A stretch of 7,593 bases of DNA. It comes from an uncultured Intestinimonas sp. Lineage in GTDB: Bacteria > Bacillota_A > Clostridia > Oscillospirales > Oscillospiraceae. The translations under genes were made by a program, and so were the position numbers. Positions 4,913 through 7,593 of the stretch are shown here, one piece after another. The notes below the pieces were generated by a model, which was not told where the DNA came from, made no database searches, and saw only the letters and a list, made by a program, of their open reading frames with translations. The stretch spans positions 1 through 7,593 of the forward strand of contig CAUBHZ010000076.1 of the NCBI GenBank assembly GCA_958435885.1. The letters run 5' to 3'. Every line of letters begins with the position of its first letter. The first letter of the stretch is position 1.

Positions 4913-6757
4913 ATGTGCGGAATCGCCGGATTTTGTGACTTTCAGAGGGACTTTCTCCAGCGCCGGGGGGAGTGGACCCGGACCCTGGCGGATATGCGGG
5001 CGGCCATTGCCCACCGGGGCCATGACCAGACGGGGGAGTGGCTGCGGAGCCATGTGGGGCTGGCCCACACCCGGCTCTCCATCCGGGACCTGGCCGGGGG
5101 CGTCCAGCCCATGGTGCGCCGCCGGGGGGAGGCGGAGTACGCCATCGTCTACAACGGGGAGATCTACAACGCCGGGGAGCTGAAGGGGGAGCTGGAGGCG
5201 CGGGGGTACACCTTCGAGACCACCTGCGACACCGAGGTCATCCTCCTGGGGTACATAGAGTACGGGCCGGCGGTGGCGGAGCGGCTCAACGGCATCTTCG
5301 CCTTCGCCGTCTGGGACGGACCGCGGGAGGCCCTGGTGCTGTGCCGGGACCGGATGGGGGTCAAACCCCTCTTTTACACGGCGGAGGGGGAGAGGCTGGT
5401 CTTCGGCTCGGAGCCCAAGGCCCTCTTCGCCCACCCGGAGGTCACCCCCAGAGCCGACCTGGACAGCTTTCGGGAGATCTTCGGCGTAGGCCCCGCCCGG
5501 ACCCCGGGCTGCGGGGTCTTTTCCGGCCTGCGGGAGGTGAAGCCGGGCTGCATCGCGGCCTATACCCGGGAGGGCCTGCGGGAGTACCCCTACTGGACCC
5601 TGGAGGCCCGTCCCCACACCGACAGCTACGAGGAGACGGTGGAGCACGTCTCCTGGCTGCTGCGGGACGCGGTGAAGCGGCAGCTGGTGTCCGACGTGCC
5701 CGTGTGCAGCTTCCTCTCGGGGGGCATCGACTCCACCGTGGTCACCGCCATCGCCTGCAAGGCCCTGGGGGAGGAGGGCCACACCCTGAACACCTTCTCC
5801 TTCGACTTCACCCACAATGACGACTGTTTTCAGGCCAACGCCTTCCAGCCCAGCCGGGACCGGCCCTATGTGGACCAGGTGCTCACCCTCTACCCCCTCC
5901 GCCACACCTATCTGGAGTGCGACGAGGCCACCCTGGCCGACCGGCTGGAGGACGCGGTGGTCATGAAGGACCTGCCCGGCATGGCCGACGTGGACGCCTC
6001 CCTGCTGTACTTCTGCGGCCTGGTGAAGGAGCACAACAAGGTGGCCCTCACCGGCGAGTGTGCCGACGAGATTTTTGGGGGCTACCCCTGGTTCTACCGG
6101 CCGGAGCTGCTGTACGCCGACGGCTTCCCCTGGTCCGCCGACCTGTCCGCCCGGACGGCCCTGCTGTCAGAGGAGACGGTGAAGGCCCTGGACCTGGAGG
6201 ACTACGTGCGCCAGCGGTATGAAGAGACCCTGGCCCAGGTGCCCGCCCTGCCGGAGGAGCGGGGGGAGGACCGGCGGCGGCGGGAGGTGGCCTACCTCAA
6301 CCTGCGCTGGTTCATGCAGACCCTGCTGGACCGGATGGACCGCACCAGCATGGCCTGGGGGCTGGAGGCCCGGGTGCCCTTCGCCGACCACCGCATCGTG
6401 GAGTACGTCTACAATGTGCCCTGGACCATGAAGTACCGGGAGGGGATGGAGAAGCGGTTGCTCCGGGACGCCTGCCGGGACCTGCTGCCCCCGGAGCTCC
6501 TCTACCGGAAGAAGAGCCCCTACCCCAAGACCTACTCCCCGGCCTACGAGGCTCTGCTGACCCAGCGCTTCCGGCAGGTGCTCTCCGACCCCCAGGCCCC
6601 GGTGGTCCGCTTCCTGGACCAGGAGAAGGCCCGGCGCTTCCTGGCCCAGCCCAAGGACTACGGCCGGCCCTGGTTCGGCCAGCTCATGGCCGGACCCCAG
6701 ATGATTGCCTACCTTTTGCAGGTCAACACCTGGATGAAACGGTACGATCTGGGCTGA
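4913..6757 (+). CDS. asnB: Asparagine synthetase (glutamine-hydrolysing)
   Basis: A 614-residue two-domain cytoplasmic enzyme that makes asparagine from aspartate, ATP and glutamine. The N-terminal class II glutaminase domain starts MCGIAGF with the nucleophile Cys2 exposed once Met is removed, which fixes the start; YNGEIYN is at residues 80-86. The usual HRGPD motif reads HRGHD here (about residue 34), a mild variant. The C-terminal synthetase domain has the ATP-pyrophosphatase loop SGGIDS (269-274), LTGECADEIFGGY (379-391, usually GEGADE or GEGSDE) and MDRTSMAWGLEARVPF (475-490). Length is within the range of Bacillus AsnB/AsnO proteins (about 610-630). The ribosome binding site is GAGGTG (4902-4907). 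It is downstream of a terminator with no clear promoter of its own. A role in modifying a peptide or cell wall, known for some relatives, cannot be excluded, but free asparagine synthesis is most likely. Confidence 0.93.
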   Translation: MCGIAGFCDFQRDFLQRRGEWTRTLADMRAAIAHRGHDQTGEWLRSHVGLAHTRLSIRDLAGGVQPMVRRRGEAEYAIVYNGEIYNAGELKGELEARGYTFETTCDTEVILLGYIEYGPAVAERLNGIFAFAVWDGPREALVLCRDRMGVKPLFYTAEGERLVFGSEPKALFAHPEVTPRADLDSFREIFGVGPARTPGCGVFSGLREVKPGCIAAYTREGLREYPYWTLEARPHTDSYEETVEHVSWLLRDAVKRQLVSDVPVCSFLSGGIDSTVVTAIACKALGEEGHTLNTFSFDFTHNDDCFQANAFQPSRDRPYVDQVLTLYPLRHTYLECDEATLADRLEDAVVMKDLPGMADVDASLLYFCGLVKEHNKVALTGECADEIFGGYPWFYRPELLYADGFPWSADLSARTALLSEETVKALDLEDYVRQRYEETLAQVPALPEERGEDRRRREVAYLNLRWFMQTLLDRMDRTSMAWGLEARVPFADHRIVEYVYNVPWTMKYREGMEKRLLRDACRDLLPPELLYRKKSPYPKTYSPAYEALLTQRFRQVLSDPQAPVVRFLDQEKARRFLAQPKDYGRPWFGQLMAGPQMIAYLLQVNTWMKRYDLG

Positions 6758-6852
6758 AGTGTCCGCCCAGGAGAGACTATTTACTGCTTTTAACAATTCA
6801 GCATGGGACTGGAAGGCAAAAGAGAGAAACTTCTGAAACTACCAAAATCCTA

Positions 6853-6882
6853 TTGACAAACCAGACTTTCCAATGTTAGAAT
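6853..6882 (+). promoter_or_regulatory. Extended -10 promoter of the acyl-CoA dehydrogenase gene
   Basis: TTGACA (6853-6858) is exact consensus. TAGAAT (6877-6882) matches five of six bases, with an 18 bp spacer and an upstream TG at 6874-6875 that makes it an extended -10. Transcription should start near 6889. The promoter lies in an AT-rich pocket in an otherwise GC-rich window. Confidence 0.8.
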
Positions 6883-6893
6883 CGCCTCATAAA

Positions 6894-6912
6894 AGTAATG
6901 GTTATTATTACT
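6894..6912. promoter_or_regulatory. Dyad AGTAAT-N7-ATTACT after the promoter
   Basis: A perfect 6+6 inverted repeat lies a few bases after the predicted transcription start and 11 bases before the AAGGAGG ribosome binding site. It could be an operator or an RNA hairpin in the 5' leader. It does not match a regulator site I know well. Confidence 0.4.
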
Positions 6913-6937
6913 AAATAATTTGTAAGGAGGAGTCACC

Positions 6938-7593
6938 ATGCTGTTCAAGACCACGGAACAACACGAGGTCCTGCGGGCCCAGATCCGGGCCTTCGCCGAG
7001 GCGGAGGTGAAGCCCCAGGCCTTCCTGATGGACAAGGAGAACCAGTTCCCCGATGAGGCCATCAGGAAGCTGGGGGAGATGGGCCTCATGGGCATCCCCT
7101 ATCCCAAGGAGTACGGCGGCGCCGGACTGGATATCATCAGCTACGCCATCGCGGTGGAGGAGCTCTCCCGGGTGGACGGCGGCACCGGCGTCATCCTGTC
7201 GGCCCACGTGTCCCTGGGCTCCTGGCCCATCTTCGCCTACGGCACCGAGGAGCAGAAGCAGAAGTATCTGGTGCCCCTGGCCAAGGGGGAGAAGATCGGC
7301 GCCTTCGGCCTCACCGAGCCCAACGCCGGCTCCGACGCCGGCGGCACCGAGACCACCGCCGTGGACAAGGGCGACCACTGGCTCCTCAACGGCGGCAAGA
7401 TCTTCATCACCAACGCCCCCAAGGCCGACACCTACGTGGTCTTCGCGGTGACCACCCCCGACATCGGCACCAAGGGCATCTCCGCCTTCATCGTGGAAAA
7501 GGGCTGGGAGGGCTTCACCTTCGGCGACCACTACGACAAGATGGGCATCCGCTCCTCCTCCACCGCCGAGCTCATCTTCAACGACGTGAAGGT
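6938..7593 (+). CDS. Acyl-CoA dehydrogenase, N-terminal part
   Basis: A flavoenzyme that introduces the 2,3 double bond into an acyl-CoA, or reduces an enoyl-CoA in fermentation, passing electrons to or from electron-transfer flavoprotein. The 218 visible residues cover the N-terminal helical domain (about 1-115) and most of the middle beta domain, with the FAD-contact segment GLTEPNAGSDAGG (124-136) and FITNA (156-160). The catalytic glutamate is in the missing C-terminal domain, so chain-length specificity cannot be read. The sequence resembles short-chain/butyryl-CoA dehydrogenases of Clostridia, where bcd is often followed by etfBA; what follows here is outside the window. The start is fixed by TAAGGAGG (6923-6930) seven bases upstream and by family alignment. 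It has its own promoter, so it need not share a pathway with asnB. Confidence 0.9.
   Translation, partial: MLFKTTEQHEVLRAQIRAFAEAEVKPQAFLMDKENQFPDEAIRKLGEMGLMGIPYPKEYGGAGLDIISYAIAVEELSRVDGGTGVILSAHVSLGSWPIFAYGTEEQKQKYLVPLAKGEKIGAFGLTEPNAGSDAGGTETTAVDKGDHWLLNGGKIFITNAPKADTYVVFAVTTPDIGTKGISAFIVEKGWEGFTFGDHYDKMGIRSSSTAELIFNDVK

Noticed and set aside
4820..6034. A 404-codon minus-strand open frame opposite asnB
   Set aside because: Low-complexity shadow of a GC-rich gene; the plus strand has all asparagine synthetase motifs.
6749..6770. CTGGGC/GCCCAG hairpin over the asnB stop as a terminator
   Set aside because: Only six base pairs with a ten-base loop and no T run directly after it.
1024..7593. 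A single aryl-lactate reduction pathway covering the dehydrogenase and the acyl-CoA dehydrogenase
   Set aside because: Known reductive aromatic pathways use both enzyme types, but here they are far apart, separated by a terminator, asnB and a separate promoter, and no CoA-transferase or dehydratase is in the window.
1..7593. CRISPR array, insertion sequence, tRNA or rRNA genes
   Set aside because: No regularly spaced repeats, transposase-like frames, terminal repeats or structured RNA gene signatures were seen, apart from the T-box leader.

Overview
The window is GC-rich (coding third positions are mostly G or C), yet its regulation is typically Firmicute: a complete T-box riboswitch, strong sigma-A type promoters, AGGAGG-type ribosome binding sites and intrinsic terminators. 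Together these point to a high-GC member of the Clostridia, plausibly a gut Oscillospiraceae (Flavonifractor-like). This placement is inferred from composition and gene content, not from a marker gene.

Layout. (1) Positions 1-676, minus strand: the first 165 codons of an O-acetylhomoserine sulfhydrylase (metY). A well-formed promoter lies upstream, together with a dyad at the transcription start and a short leader ORF of 25 codons. (2) Positions 677-703: the gap between two divergent -35 boxes, holding a perfect TGAAAA-AA-TTTTCA dyad. (3) Positions 704-1000, plus strand: a full-consensus promoter (TTGACA, 17 bp, TATAAT) and a T-box leader with antiterminator, terminator and a UGGC acceptor bulge. 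Tryptophan is the most likely effector. (4) Positions 1024-4769: a tight operon of a lactate/malate dehydrogenase family enzyme and a three-part ABC importer of the TrpXYZ type (lipoprotein, permease, ATPase). (5) Positions 4770-4896: an untranslated leader with an intrinsic terminator only 16 bases before asnB, plus an upstream segment that could form a competing antiterminator. (6) Positions 4913-6757: glutamine-hydrolysing asparagine synthetase (asnB). (7) Positions 6758-6937: an AT-rich gap with an extended -10 promoter and a dyad. (8) Positions 6938-7593: the first two thirds or less of an acyl-CoA dehydrogenase, running off the end.

How the parts fit. The stretch is dominated by amino-acid supply genes, each with its own RNA or operator control: metY makes homocysteine from sulfide, the T-box operon imports an amino acid (probably tryptophan) when its tRNA is uncharged, and asnB makes asparagine. 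The odd partner is the dehydrogenase, first gene of the T-box operon. It may reduce the 2-oxo acid of the imported amino acid (for example indolepyruvate to indolelactate) or oxidise the hydroxy acid back for salvage, but its specificity-loop arginine is the malate dehydrogenase type, so its substrate is open. The most interesting observations are the dehydrogenase-TrpXYZ pairing under a T-box, the possible attenuator in front of asnB, and the leader ORF/hairpin arrangement in front of metY.
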